From JABCYV01 sp963729325 (GTDB lineage: Bacteria; Acidobacteriota; Terriglobia; Terriglobales; Acidobacteriaceae): a DNA stretch of 64,000 nucleotides. Location: assembly GCA_963729325.1 (NCBI GenBank), contig CAVSNS010000023.1, positions 73,158-137,157 on the forward strand. Direction: 5' to 3'. The notes below the pieces were generated by a model, which was given only the letters and a program-made list of their open reading frames with translations, ran no database searches and was not told where the DNA came from. Below are positions 55,939 to 64,000 of this stretch, piece after piece. Numbering within the stretch: the first letter of the stretch is position 1; every line of letters begins with the position of its first letter. The position numbers and the translations under genes were made by a program.

Positions 55939-56764
55939 ATGAGCAAAGGTCCTCTGTTTGCCGTGGTCACGCTCTGTTTCTCCTCAACTTTGACGTTTGC
56001 ACAGGATGGATACTTCTCGAGCTGGTTTGCCCGAGTGGACAAGACCAAAGATGAGCAACCGCACTGGGTCACGCCATTGGCTACGACCACTCCGCGACTG
56101 GAAGAAGAATACCGCTACGACCAGTTCTGGCAGGAAAATGCCAAGGGAGTAACCACGGACAATTACGACGGCGGTAAGGGACTGGAATTGATTCCGTTCG
56201 AGAAAGTGGAGGTGATTTTCAATGTGCCTCCTTATCTCATGCACAACGACCCCAAAGTCGCGCGATGGATTTGGCGACGTCGCGTTTCTGGTCAAATACC
56301 GGTTGCTCTCCGAAAACGAAGAGCATGGCAACTACATTCTTACGGCGTTCCTGGGCTGGAGCCTGCCGACCGGGGACCACAAGAACGGGGCTTTGCACGC
56401 CGTGATTACGCCGACGATCGCCTACGGAAAAGGGCTGGGGAATTTCGACCTTCAGGGAACATTTGGCATTGGGCTTCCGGTTGCCGATACCAACATCGTC
56501 GGACGAACATATGCCTGGAACAATGCTTTCCAATATCGCTTATTTCGGAAGCTATGGCCTGAGGTCGAACTCAATTCAACTTTTTTTCAGGATGGGAAAA
56601 ACGATGGGCAGAGGCAGAACTTTGTTACTCCCGGGCTAATCATGGGACGCTTTCGCCTTTGGCGGAGAGTCGGGTTTACGATCGGCGGGGGATACCAGAT
56701 TGCTACAACCCATTTCCACACCAATAATCACAGTGCCATCTTATCCATTCGGTTTCCGTTCTGA
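55939..56764 (+). CDS. Putative outer membrane beta-barrel protein (one apparent frameshift)
   Basis: About 275 residues when joined. A signal peptide (SKGPLFAVVTLCFSSTLTFAQ) is followed by a loop-rich start and alternating beta strands (NYILTAFLGWSLPTGDHKNG; FDLQGTFGIGLPVADTN; FRLWRRVGFTIGGGYQIATTHFH). It ends SIRFPF with terminal Phe, as in barrels inserted by BAM. A slip near 56265 separates NVPPYLMHNDPK from SRDGFGDVAFLVKY. The ATG at 55939 follows GGAG. It is divergent from the molybdate regulator, so transport or sensing linked to molybdate is possible but unproven. Confidence 0.72.
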
Positions 56765-56950
56765 GCCCTCCAGGCGTTTTCTTCTTGCATCTAAACACGC
56801 CTCGGTACCTTGAGCCCGGGCAACTAAAAAGCCCCTGGGGAGTGTCAAATAGAATGGGTACTGTACTTACTAAGGTTACCCCGATCTTCACTGGCTAGAG
56901 CGCTTACAGTGTATAATCACCGTGAGTTACGGTTTAGAGATGGTCTCGCA

Positions 56951-57289
56951 ATGTTTCTAGCGTCATGCCGGGATGTTCGGCGATGTCGGAACTGGCGGGC
57001 GGCGCTTGTTCTGGTTGCCATTTGCTCGCTATCCGTCAGTCTTGCCACCCGCTACACCCGGCTAAATTCCGAAAGCATCGGCGTAAAGGTAAAGATTGTA
57101 AAATCCCAGTCGCTGGATGTTAAGAAGCAACACCTTGTGCGGGACGCCCTGAAATGGACCGCGCCCACCCCCAAGTTCACTCTTGTTCCAGCAGTGCGGG
57201 CCCATGTCCACGTGGTTTCGGCGGTCTTCCCGGCTACCAATCTCTCCTCAGAGAGCTGGCTCTACAACCGCCCTCCTCCTTCCTGCTGA
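56951..57289 (+). CDS. Small single-helix protein ending in Cys
   Basis: 112 residues from the ATG at 56951. A basic N-terminus is followed by one hydrophobic helix (AALVLVAICSLSVSLATRY), a basic KIVKSQSLDVKKQHLVRDALKW segment and an aromatic-poor tail ending YNRPPPSC. Coding character is good. It looks like a family of small proteins I have seen in this phylum ahead of LVIVD-repeat genes, but no function is known. A GTG at 56909 would add 14 residues. Confidence 0.55.
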   Translation: MFLASCRDVRRCRNWRAALVLVAICSLSVSLATRYTRLNSESIGVKVKIVKSQSLDVKKQHLVRDALKWTAPTPKFTLVPAVRAHVHVVSAVFPATNLSSESWLYNRPPPSC

Positions 57290-57448
57290 CCTTTCATTGC
57301 CATTGAGCCGTAAGTTTGAGTCGATCCCTAGGTGGGGCGACACATTTTCCACTGGCTGCAGATTTGGCTGCGGAACTAAGTTCATAAAACCGGCATTGAT
57401 ACATCCGGCGCGGCCCCGGCTAAGCAGTTAAGCATTAAGGAGAGAGTC

Positions 57449-58108
57449 ATGAAGTTACCTAGTAGAAGATCCGTCCTAAGCTGTCCGGGCGTTGGGTTAG
57501 CACTGTTCGTCCTGATCGTCGCGCTGGCAGCCATCGCAAACGCGAAGGACCAACCGCGTGAGCCCGCCGAACAGGTGGCAGTGGTCGCGCACCTGGCCCT
57601 GCCCGGTGCTGCGGTACAACAGATGTTCGTGCAGCAGCAAGGTAGCAAGCAATACCTGTATATCCAACAAGCTTCCAGTGAGGGTTACACCGTTGTCGAC
57701 GTCAGTAAACCTGCCCGGCCAAACATCATCAAGCACGAGGCTCGGCTGAACACAGCCTCGGAAGGGCAATTAGAGATGATTGGTGGTGGGTTGGCTTTGG
57801 CTGAGGCTCCAGACAAAAGCTCGGGAACGGCCAACACTCGGCATGAACTTGTGCCTGCGAAGGTCACAGGATCAGGCAGCGGCTCACGCACCGAGTCCGT
57901 GAGGGTGCTTGATCTAAGTGATCCAACAAACCCTAAAACATTGCAGACCTTCGACGGAGTTACCAGCGTCCTAGCGGACGATGGGCGGCGGTTGATCTAT
58001 ATCACGAACGGCGAAGGGCTGTGGATATTGACCCACAAAAGGGTGCGGCCGGCCTTGCCACTGTGCGATTCGGAATCAGTCTTTTCTCCAATCGCGGACT
58101 GCCAATAG
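57449..58108 (+). CDS. Secreted LVIVD-repeat-like protein
   Basis: 219 residues with a signal peptide (VGLALFVLIVALAAIANA). Repeats of the beta-propeller type follow: YLYIQQASSEGYTVVDVSKPARPNII and SVRVLDLSDPTNPKTLQTFDGVTSVLADDGRRLIYITNGEGLWIL. A short C-terminus carries two cysteines (LCDSESVFSPIADCQ). It is too short for a full propeller, so it may oligomerise or be a short variant. The ATG follows AAGGAGAG. It is 159 bases after the small Cys-ended protein. Confidence 0.7.
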   Translation: MKLPSRRSVLSCPGVGLALFVLIVALAAIANAKDQPREPAEQVAVVAHLALPGAAVQQMFVQQQGSKQYLYIQQASSEGYTVVDVSKPARPNIIKHEARLNTASEGQLEMIGGGLALAEAPDKSSGTANTRHELVPAKVTGSGSGSRTESVRVLDLSDPTNPKTLQTFDGVTSVLADDGRRLIYITNGEGLWILTHKRVRPALPLCDSESVFSPIADCQ

Positions 58109-58171
58109 AAACTGGCGGCGACCATTTCGTCGCCGGTCCGCTTGAAACAACGGCTCTTGCGAGAGGAAATT

Positions 58172-58568
58172 ATGAAAAAGACTTTGATACTGTTCGTGCT
58201 CGTTCTCGGAGTGTTGTCGATGCATCTGCAGGCGGCGACAAAAAGAGCATATCAACCCGCAACCGTCGTCAGCGTGGAAAATCACCAGAGCCAAGTCCAA
58301 TTATGTTGGCGATAATCCGTCGGATGCGCCCCTGCAGTCGACGGTGTACGCCTACGATATCGGCATACGGTTGAACTGCGTCGAGTATGTTGGCCGATAC
58401 CTATCAGCATTCGATTACTTACCATCCGTCTTCACTCCTAATAACACCATACAAGTGAATCGGCAGAAGCACGTCCTGTATGTGAGTCTGCCGGGCTCCC
58501 GGGACGTGAAGATGGGCATTGCTAGTCGCAGCAGGAAAAGAGACGCGTCCTGTTTGACTAACAACTAA
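58172..58568 (+). CDS. Small secreted protein, tandem paralogue 1 (one apparent frameshift)
   Basis: About 131 residues when joined. A signal peptide (MKKTLILFVLVLGVLSMHLQA) is followed by a domain with TVYAYDIGIRLNCVEYVGRYLSAFDYLPSVFTPN, then VLYVSLPGSRDVKMGI and a final Cys. One base is superfluous near 58295, between the ENHQSQ and YVGDNPSDAPLQ parts. The next gene encodes the same domain, so this is a tandem duplication. The ATG at 58172 follows AGAGGAAA. The two conserved cysteines could form a disulfide. Function unknown. Confidence 0.65.
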
Positions 58569-58624
58569 CTTGTCGGGGCGCGGCTGACTGTCGGCCGTGC
58601 TCCCGAATGAATTCGGAGGCAATC

Positions 58625-59035
58625 GTGACAAGAATCTTGGGTTTGCTGATTTGTTTCTTTCTCAGCGTAGGTACTTTTACAGCGCAGCTAAGTGCTTCAA
58701 CCCGCCAGTATCAGAAAGCTGTGGTAGTGAGCGCACAGAAGTATGAGCCGATTACTCCCCGGCGGGGTAAGCATACCGACGCTCCGCCGCCTGGAACGGA
58801 ATACGACTATGATGTTGCGATTCGTTTGAACTGCTCAGTGTATATAGGACGCTACCAATCAGCAATTGAGTATTTACCCGCTGTGTTTTCGCCGAATCAA
58901 CCGGTGGAAGTCAGCCTGGAAAAGCAACTGATGTACGTCAAGGTTCCCGGCAGTCGCGATATCAAAATGGGTATTGTCGAGCGTCGCGGCGAGTCAGGGG
59001 ATTCTTGTAATGGCGCCGCTAATCTGCGCCAGTGA
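58625..59035 (+). CDS. Small secreted protein, tandem paralogue 2
   Basis: 136 residues from a GTG at 58625 that lies 5 bases after GGAGG; an ATG at 58607 precedes that ribosome site and is less likely. A signal peptide (ILGLLICFFLSVGTFTAQLSA) is followed by the same core as the preceding gene: YDVAIRLNCSVYIGRYQSAIEYLPAVFSPN and MYVKVPGSRDIKMGIV, with one Cys in each part. It is only 25 bases before the RND membrane-fusion gene and so is probably on the same transcript. Confidence 0.72.
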   Translation: MTRILGLLICFFLSVGTFTAQLSASTRQYQKAVVVSAQKYEPITPRRGKHTDAPPPGTEYDYDVAIRLNCSVYIGRYQSAIEYLPAVFSPNQPVEVSLEKQLMYVKVPGSRDIKMGIVERRGESGDSCNGAANLRQ

Positions 59036-59060
59036 GGTTCAAAAATGAGTGAATGCAAGA

Positions 59061-60284
59061 ATGAGTAAGCGATCTACCCTAATTCTTGTTGGAGCACTCG
59101 CAATCGGGGTGGTTCTGGTCTTGCGCTTCTTGGGCAAGAGTGCAAACGCGGAAAAAAGCGAGGCTTCGCTTCGACCTGTCGCAGTGGCGCTGGCACGGGA
59201 GAGTCCTATCTCCGACATGATTACTCTGTCCGGAGAATTCCGCCCCTTTCAGGAAGTAGATGTACACGCCAAGGTCGCAGGCTACATTCGCAGAATTTAT
59301 GTCGACGTCGGAGATCACGTAAAGACGGGACAGACGCTTGCGATTCTCGAAGTCCCGGAGTTGGACGCGCAACTTCAGGGCGCCGAAGCAGCGATCCGGC
59401 GCAGCCAGGATGCGATTCGTCGAGCGCAAGGAGATCTGAAGCGCGCCGAGTCTCTGCATCAGGCGACCCACTTGGATTACACCCGCCTCAAGCAGGCATC
59501 AGAAGCACGTCCCGGACTCATCGCAGAACAGGAACTGGACAATGCTCAAGCTAAGGACAAGGAAGGCGAGGCACAGATTTCCGCAGATGAAGCCGCATTT
59601 TCCGAAGCGCGGAATCAGTTGGACGTTGCATCTGCGGAACAGAAACAATTAAGCGCAATGAGCGGGTACGCCCAGATCGTTGCCCCGTTTGACGGAGTTA
59701 TAACCAAACGCTATGTGGACACGGGCGCGTTGGTTCAGGCGGGCACCAGTTCGAATACCCAGGCAGTGCCGGTAGTAAGTGTGGCACAGACTGATCTATT
59801 CCGGCTGACGCTTGCCGTGCCGGAGTCCGCCGTTCCCATGATCCGCTTGGGGACGACGGTGACGGTCCACGTGCAAGCCCTCAACCGCGATTTCGAAGGT
59901 AAGGTGGCTCGCTTTGCTAACGCGGTGAATCAGGAAACACGCACCATGCACACGGAAGTCGACGTACACAATTCCGGCCTAACCATCGTTGAAGGTATGT
60001 ACGCGGAGGTCAAACTCACCCTGGCCAAAAGAGATCATGCGCTCGCCGTGCCAATCCAGGCGGTAAGTCGAGAGGGTTCGCACACGACGGTGCTGGTAGT
60101 GAATTCGAACGATCAGATCGAAGAGCGCGAAGTCCACTTGGGGATCGAGGGAGCAAACCAGGTTGAAGTCGTTGCTGGCCTCAAGCCAAACGATCGTGTG
60201 GTAATGGGATCGCGGAGTGATTTCCGGCCAGGAGAGCGGGTGGATCCAAAGGTAATCGCGGATAACAACGAGGCGCAATACTGA
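59061..60284 (+). CDS. RND efflux periplasmic adaptor (membrane fusion protein)
   Basis: About 407 residues. An N-terminal anchor helix (LILVGALAIGVVLVLRFL), a biotinyl-lipoyl half motif (EVDVHAKVAGYIRRIYVDVGDHVKTGQTLAILEVPEL), an alpha-hairpin with coiled-coil heptads (about 100-190), a second lipoyl half (AQIVAPFDGVITKRYVDTGALV) and beta-barrel and membrane-proximal domains (VVMGSRSDFRPGERV). It links an inner-membrane RND pump to a TolC channel. The ATG at 59061 is preferred; a GTG at 59049 is possible. Its TGA overlaps the permease ATG. Confidence 0.93.
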   Translation: MSKRSTLILVGALAIGVVLVLRFLGKSANAEKSEASLRPVAVALARESPISDMITLSGEFRPFQEVDVHAKVAGYIRRIYVDVGDHVKTGQTLAILEVPELDAQLQGAEAAIRRSQDAIRRAQGDLKRAESLHQATHLDYTRLKQASEARPGLIAEQELDNAQAKDKEGEAQISADEAAFSEARNQLDVASAEQKQLSAMSGYAQIVAPFDGVITKRYVDTGALVQAGTSSNTQAVPVVSVAQTDLFRLTLAVPESAVPMIRLGTTVTVHVQALNRDFEGKVARFANAVNQETRTMHTEVDVHNSGLTIVEGMYAEVKLTLAKRDHALAVPIQAVSREGSHTTVLVVNSNDQIEEREVHLGIEGANQVEVVAGLKPNDRVVMGSRSDFRPGERVDPKVIADNNEAQY

Positions 60285-63200
60285 TGTCAGGCTTCGCCAT
60301 CCGGTATCCGTTCTTCATTATTGTAGTGTGCCTGATGGTCGCGATCGTGGGAGCCGTCACTCTGGTGCGGATGCCAGTCGACCTGTTCCCGCCAATCAAC
60401 ATTCCCGTAGTCGTGGTGGCAACTTTTTACTCTGGCATGCCGCCGGAGCAGATCGAAAGAGATATCACCAATCCCTTCGAGCGCTTTTTCACACTAGGCA
60501 GTGGAATTGATCACATCGAGTCACGCTCGCTTCCCGGGGTCAGCCTGATCAAGATTTACTTCCAGCCGGGAAGCGATGCCAATGCAGATCTCAGCACAAT
60601 TTCCAATCTCGCGATGGCCGACCTCCGGCGCTTGCCTCCTGGGACGCTCCCGCCGGTCGTCCTTAAATTCGACGCATCGAGTCTTCCCGTCTGTCTTATT
60701 ACTTTGAAAGGACAAGGCCTGAATGAGACGCAATTGCGCGATCTTGGCCAATACAACGTGCGCAATCAAATCGCCGGTGTGCCTGGATCTTCCGTGCCGC
60801 AGCCCTTCGGCGGTCGCTATCGGCAGATCATGGTCTACGTCGATCCGCTGAAGCTGGAGGCGCACCAGCTTTCGGTGATGGATGTCGTCCGCACCGTCAA
60901 CGATAGCAACCTGATTCTGCCGGCCGGCGATGTGAAAATCGGGCCCGTCGACTACAACCTTTACACCAACAGCCAAGTTCCAAAAGCAACCGACATTAAC
61001 GAGATGCCGCTTAAGACTGTCGGGCAGTCTTCCGTGCTGGTGCAGGACGTGGGACGCGCCGTAGACGCACAGCAGATTCAGACCAACATCGTGCGCGTGG
61101 ATGGTCAGCGCTCGGTGTATCTGCCGATCCTGAAGCAGGGTGGTGATACCAACACAATTGCCGTGGTTGACGGGGTTAAGGAAGCAATCGCGAAGTTGGT
61201 AGATGTTCCCAAGCAGCTGGTAGCCAGGGTTGTGTTCGACCAATCGGTCTTCGTCAGAATGGCCATCGAGAACTTGCTCCACGAAGGCGCCATCGGGCTG
61301 GTTCTTACGGGATTGATGATCCTGCTCTTCCTCGGCAGCATGCGAGCCACGGCTGCGGTATTTCTGTCTATCCCACTCTCCGCGCTGGCGGCATTCCTGG
61401 CCATCGGCGCGTTCGGTGGCACAGTCAACACTATGGTGCTGGGTGGGTTGGCGCTCGCTTTCTCGCGGCTAATCGACAACTCGGTGGTCGTGCTGGAAAA
61501 CATTTTTCGACATTTGGAGATGGGCGAAACTCCTGAGGTGGCGGCGGAGAAGGGAGGCCAGGAGGTTTCATTGGCGGTCCTCGCGGCTACCTTAGCTACT
61601 GCCATTGTTTTCTTCCCCGTGATTTTTCTGTACGGCGTGAGCCGCTTCTTATTCATCGCCCTCGCCGTCGCGGTCGTCCTCTCGCTCTTGGCTTCCTATG
61701 CGGTGGCGATGACGGTGGTTCCGTTGTTCTGCGCTAAGCTGATTCGTGGTCCGCACCTGACTCACGAGCACGAGGTTTCCACGGGCGGGTTTGGAAGGAT
61801 CGTGGCCGGCTTCAACCGTTATTTCGAAAAGTTGGTGCGCTACTACGACCACACGCTCAACCGTTCCTTGTTGCGGCCCATTGCTACCACGATCGGGCTG
61901 GCAGGCATTTCGCTGCTGAGTCTCTCGTTGTATCCGCTCCTGGGCGTGGCCTTCTTTCCTCGGACCGACCCAGGCCAGTTTGTGATCAACGTCAAGGCCC
62001 CCTCAGGCACACGAGTTGAGCTCAGCGAAAAATATGTGAAGCAAGTGGAAGATGACATCCGTGAGGTCGTGCCTGCCAACGAACTTAGCATGATTGTCTC
62101 CAATATAGGTCTGACTACTGATTTCTCTGCGATCTACACGCCAAACTCCGCGCCCCATACGGCTTTTGTGCAGGTCAGCCTCAAGCAAGATCACAAAGTC
62201 GGCAGCTACGAGTACATCGGAAGAGTTCGTCAAAAATTGGCCGAGGACCTGCCTCAGATCAGTACATATTTTCAGTCGGGCGGGTTAGTGGATTCGGTCC
62301 TGAATATGGGCATGCCGGCCCCCATTGATGTTCAGGTGAGTGGCAACAACCTGGATCAAACTTACGCGGTGGCGAGCATTATTGCTTCGCAGGTGCGGAA
62401 GCTTTCCGCGGTGAGTGCCGTCCTCATTCCTCAGGACATCGATTATCCTGCGCTGCGTCTGGACATTGACCGCGAGAAGGCCAGCTTAGTGGGACTTTCA
62501 CAGAAGGAAGTTGTCGATAACATTATTACGGCGCTAACCTCAAACGGTATGATTGCCCCCGACTATTGGATTGATCCCAAGACCGGAAATCCCTACATGC
62601 TGACAGTGCAGTACGCGGAGGACCAGGTCAAAACACTGACTGACTTGAAACAGATTCCGCTGCGGGGCGCCAGGAGCAACGCGCCGACTACGCTGGACAC
62701 CGTGGTGAATGTGCACATGATTCCGTCCCCCACCGAAGTAGATCACTATCAGTTATTCCGCGTCATTGATTTGTACGTGTCTCCGAAGGGCGAAGACCTG
62801 GGCCGGGTATCCTCACAAATCGAACAAATCATTCAGAAAACCAAACTTCCAGAAGGGGTGCGTATCAATGTGCGTGGTTCGGTGCAGGGAATGCGCTCTT
62901 CATTCAAGAGTTTCGGGGTTGGGCTGGTGCTGGCGACGGTGCTGGTTTATCTGGTGCTGGTGGCTCAGTTTGCTTCTTTCCTTGATCCTTTCATCATCTT
63001 GTTGGCGGTTCTTCCTGGTCTGGCTGGAGTTCTGCTTCTGCTGCTGATCACGGGAACTACGTTGAATGTCATGTCGCTGATGGGACTGGTAATGATGGTG
63101 GGCATCGTGGTTTCGAACAGTATTCTGATCGTGGAGTTTGCCAGAAATCTTCGCGTCCGAGGCACGCCTCTGAAGGAAGCGGTGGCGGTGGCCTCGCGTC

Positions 63201-63421
63201 TGCGACTGCGTCCTATTCTGATGACCTCTCTGGCGACTCTCCTGGGATTGGTCCCCATGGCTATGAAGCTGGGGACCGGCGCGGAAGCCTATGCGCCGCT
63301 GGCGCGGGCAATTATCGGCGGGTTGCTGGTTTCGGTCGTGGTCACGGTTTACCTGGTGCCAGCTGCGTATGTATGGCTCCATGGCAAGCAAGAAATCGGC
63401 GGCGGAGCCTTGCCCGCATGA
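60284..63421 (+). CDS. RND efflux transporter permease, AcrB/HAE1 type
   Basis: 1045 residues, usual for AcrB-like pumps: twelve transmembrane helices and two large periplasmic loops (about 30-330 and 560-860). Conserved parts are PVDLFPPINIPVVVV at the first loop and ALAFSRLIDNSVVVLENIFRHLE in TM4. There the AcrB Asp407 equivalent is kept, but Asp408 is replaced by Asn. VGIVVSNSILIVEFARN is in TM10. The start overlaps the adaptor stop by one base. Substrates cannot be predicted. Confidence 0.94.
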   Translation: MSGFAIRYPFFIIVVCLMVAIVGAVTLVRMPVDLFPPINIPVVVVATFYSGMPPEQIERDITNPFERFFTLGSGIDHIESRSLPGVSLIKIYFQPGSDANADLSTISNLAMADLRRLPPGTLPPVVLKFDASSLPVCLITLKGQGLNETQLRDLGQYNVRNQIAGVPGSSVPQPFGGRYRQIMVYVDPLKLEAHQLSVMDVVRTVNDSNLILPAGDVKIGPVDYNLYTNSQVPKATDINEMPLKTVGQSSVLVQDVGRAVDAQQIQTNIVRVDGQRSVYLPILKQGGDTNTIAVVDGVKEAIAKLVDVPKQLVARVVFDQSVFVRMAIENLLHEGAIGLVLTGLMILLFLGSMRATAAVFLSIPLSALAAFLAIGAFGGTVNTMVLGGLALAFSRLIDNSVVVLENIFRHLEMGETPEVAAEKGGQEVSLAVLAATLATAIVFFPVIFLYGVSRFLFIALAVAVVLSLLASYAVAMTVVPLFCAKLIRGPHLTHEHEVSTGGFGRIVAGFNRYFEKLVRYYDHTLNRSLLRPIATTIGLAGISLLSLSLYPLLGVAFFPRTDPGQFVINVKAPSGTRVELSEKYVKQVEDDIREVVPANELSMIVSNIGLTTDFSAIYTPNSAPHTAFVQVSLKQDHKVGSYEYIGRVRQKLAEDLPQISTYFQSGGLVDSVLNMGMPAPIDVQVSGNNLDQTYAVASIIASQVRKLSAVSAVLIPQDIDYPALRLDIDREKASLVGLSQKEVVDNIITALTSNGMIAPDYWIDPKTGNPYMLTVQYAEDQVKTLTDLKQIPLRGARSNAPTTLDTVVNVHMIPSPTEVDHYQLFRVIDLYVSPKGEDLGRVSSQIEQIIQKTKLPEGVRINVRGSVQGMRSSFKSFGVGLVLATVLVYLVLVAQFASFLDPFIILLAVLPGLAGVLLLLLITGTTLNVMSLMGLVMMVGIVVSNSILIVEFARNLRVRGTPLKEAVAVASRLRLRPILMTSLATLLGLVPMAMKLGTGAEAYAPLARAIIGGLLVSVVVTVYLVPAAYVWLHGKQEIGGGALPA

Positions 63422-64000
63422 TCAAGAATGCGCCGCTGCTCGTTCTCACGACTCTGCTGCTGCGGGTCCATTGTCCAGCGCAGACTCTCGATCTGCAGAC
63501 CCACTCGAGCTTGCCGTCGGCCCCGGTGCCGCAGTTGGATGCGAGTCAGGGTGGGGCGTCTGCGAGCACTCAACAGGTATCTCCTGCCTCAAGCAATCCT
63601 AATCAGCCAACGTCATTGTCATTGAAAGAAGCCGAAGCTCTGGCTTTAAAGAACAATCCACAAATCTCTGCCGCTCGGCTAATTGCTCTCGCCTCGCAAC
63701 AGGTAACGCGAGAAGCGCGTTCTAATTTATGGCCAACCGCGACGGCCGACCTGACAGCTGTAGATTCTCGTGACAACAGTCGCATTACGGCCGGTGGGCT
63801 CAACAATCCCATCATCTATCAGCGAGCCGCGGCCGGCGTCGTTGTCAGTCAGTTGATCACCGACTTCGGACGGACGAGAAACCTGGGAGCAAGTGCCAGT
63901 TTTGCCGCCAAAGCTGAAGATCAGAATGCCGTGGCCACTAAGGAACAAGTGCTTCTGGCGTTGAATCAAGCTTTCTACAATGCCTTGCAGGCACGTGCTA
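63418..64000 (+). CDS. TolC-family outer membrane protein (cut by the window end)
   Basis: The first 194 codons. A signal peptide (MIKNAPLLVLTTLLLRVHCPAQ) and a Ser/Pro/Gln-rich spacer (25-65) precede the OEP start (LSLKEAEALALKNNPQISAARLIALASQQVTREARSNLWPTATADL) and VSQLITDFGRTRNLGASASFAAKAEDQN. The ATG overlaps the permease TGA (ATGA), completing an adaptor-permease-channel operon. It continues beyond 64000. Confidence 0.9.
   Translation, partial: MIKNAPLLVLTTLLLRVHCPAQTLDLQTHSSLPSAPVPQLDASQGGASASTQQVSPASSNPNQPTSLSLKEAEALALKNNPQISAARLIALASQQVTREARSNLWPTATADLTAVDSRDNSRITAGGLNNPIIYQRAAAGVVVSQLITDFGRTRNLGASASFAAKAEDQNAVATKEQVLLALNQAFYNALQARA

Noticed and set aside
94..58568. Programmed ribosomal frameshifting as a general explanation for the split genes
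   Set aside because: The breaks have no shared slippery sequence, need both insertion and deletion corrections, and occur in families not known to use frameshifting.

Overview
The window looks like chromosomal DNA of a GC-rich, aerobic, diderm soil-type bacterium, most likely an Acidobacteriota member of the Terriglobia/Koribacter kind. This is inferred from the gene mix: an aa3 oxidase operon with two subunit III genes, porin and TolC proteins, SIMPL and glycine-zipper secreted proteins, LVIVD-repeat proteins, RND pumps, and many short palindromic intergenic repeats. No rRNA, tRNA, CRISPR array, transposase or phage gene was recognised.

Layout. 94-3020: uvrA (minus). 3184-3744: a secreted hypothetical. 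3846-8550: cytochrome c oxidase operon coxB-coxA-coxC-coxC-coxD plus a small CxxC membrane protein (minus). 9102-15935: a sulfur locus on the plus strand, with a cysteine-free Rrf2 regulator, a sulfonate-type ABC transporter (ssuABC-like), a porin and a SorAB-type sulfite dehydrogenase. 15986-18824: anti-sigma, ECF sigma and TolC (minus). 19203-22323: an S41-like peptidase and a zinc-ribbon/Sel1 protein. 22481-25366: rpsO-pnp. 25658-29606: an accessory, repeat-rich stretch with an SRPBCC protein, a TetR regulator, a 246-bp tandem repeat and a PD-(D/E)XK nuclease-like gene. 29624-35719: cell-wall metabolism, with murA, murQ, a serine hydrolase and a divergent serine hydrolase fused to a NamZ-type muramidase domain. 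35787-38453: small and secreted proteins. 38579-43301: divergent HD-GYP response regulator and hybrid histidine kinase. 43312-50686: ArsR, a minimal Moco oxidoreductase, SPOR, slipin, NfeD protease, KimA-like transporter and type II NADH dehydrogenase. 50815-54497: a polytopic membrane protein and two SH3 proteins. 54534-55764: an orphan modA with a HTH-TOBE regulator. 55939-59035: envelope proteins. 59061-64000: an RND efflux operon (MFP, permease, TolC cut by the window end).

Themes. Molybdenum recurs (two sulfite-oxidase-fold enzymes, ModA, a molybdate-type regulator), and so does peptidoglycan turnover. The hydrolase-murQ-murA operon facing the hydrolase-NamZ fusion suggests MurNAc salvage next to the first committed step of murein synthesis. 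The sulfur locus fits uptake of an organosulfur anion and oxidation of released sulfite, but no desulfonating enzyme is present.

Caution. About fifteen otherwise well conserved genes are interrupted by apparent one-base frameshifts, some several times. Catalytic motifs are intact on both sides, and housekeeping genes (uvrA, coxB, murQ) are hit. Sequence or assembly indels are the simplest explanation. I annotate these as whole genes and give the position of each break.
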